Source: Symbiodinium natans
Taxonomy: Eukaryota > Sar > Dinophyceae > Suessiales > Symbiodiniaceae
Assembly (NCBI GenBank): GCA_905221605.1
Contig: CAJNDS010000213.1
Span: 896,161 to 960,160 of the forward strand
Direction: 5' to 3'
Length of the DNA stretch: 64,000 bases
Part shown: piece after piece, positions 63,650 through 64,000 of the stretch
Numbering within the stretch: the stretch's first letter is position 1
Layout of the letters: every line of letters begins with the position of its first letter
Translations under genes and position numbers: made by a program
Notes under the pieces: model-generated
Seen by the model: the letters and a program-made list of their open reading frames with translations, nothing else
What the model was told of the DNA's origin: nothing
Database searches by the model: none

Positions 63650-64000
63650 GGGCAACCGGCTCTTAAGGGCTACAGCTTGGCTTCAGCACCCCCCTCGGCC
63701 TGCCATCCGCCAGGAGGCTGGGCGCTCTTCACAAGCTGTCCATCCCTTCCGGGAGGCGAGCATCTGTACCAACACATGCTGTAGCATGGCATTGCGCTCT
63801 GGCACTGCTCCCCCCTGTCCCCGGCAGTGGGCCGGCTACGCAAACTCTGTCCAAGATCCGCCGTCCACCCGGGCGTTAACCCAAGCATCTGGCATCACTC
63901 AAACGAGAGCGCGCCCGTACACTACACTGCGCCAAGGAACGCTTACACGCCTGAAGACGATTTCTGCCTTTCGGCTACCTCACCTTCCTCCGCCAGGGCA
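63650..64000. other. Unique GC-rich end of window, no confident gene
   Basis: No telomere heptamers and no recognisable domain; a 72-codon minus frame (63670-63888) is the longest. The window simply ends here. Confidence 0.4.

Overview
The window looks like nuclear DNA from a dinoflagellate, most likely a Symbiodiniaceae-type alga. This rests on four things seen in the sequence. Plant/alveolate-type telomere heptamers (TTTAGGG/CCCTAAA) are scattered through the interior in both orientations. Genes are broken into short exons by introns rich in T-tracts and microsatellites. Neighbouring genes are co-oriented. The proteins (Lys/Ala/Pro-rich N termini, a cytosine methyltransferase-like protein, a transposase-like family) resemble families I remember as repeated in these genomes; that last point is recollection and was not searched. 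No rRNA, tRNA, CRISPR or bacterial operon signal was found.

Layout. 1-6.66 kb: many short interstitial telomere arrays separated by unique spacers. 7.5-14.6 kb (+): a long multi-exon gene with a transposase-like core and a Cys/His-rich segment, then a small Pro/Ala-rich reading frame. 15.7-17.0 kb: two foldback elements that abut exactly. 17.25-21.0 kb (+): a basic-tailed protein, a CCCH-like exon, and a C5 DNA methyltransferase-like gene with motifs I, IV, VI, VIII, IX and X. 21.06-34.90 kb: a candidate 13.8-kb mobile element with matching inverted ends and a 7-bp flanking duplication. It lies inside an intron of the host gene, which resumes at 34.96 kb in the same reading phase. 36.2-39.2 kb (+): another multi-exon gene with a telomere array in one intron. 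39.3-62.4 kb: a second zone dense in telomere arrays. About two dozen short open islands there, nearly all read on the + strand, look like exons of one or more giant genes; recognisable pieces include EF-hand loops and an isochorismatase-like strand. 62.4-64 kb: microsatellites and a 109-bp tandem duplication.

The inserted element is the most unusual object. It carries four genes, all on the minus strand: a transposase-like protein, two charged coiled-coil/basic proteins and a Q/N-rich protein with a Cys-rich end. Its non-coding parts hold dozens of short palindromes TGN-CTG-TC-CAG-N'CA in which N and N' co-vary; all four N/N' pairs occur, grouped by position. I saw none of these outside the element. 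A second hairpin family (GTCACA-N5-GTCATGTGA) lies at 27.6-28.3 kb.

Limits: all exon boundaries are read by eye, several phases do not join cleanly, two to three frameshifts suggest decay or assembly error, and I scanned the + strand of the telomere-rich zones more carefully than the - strand.
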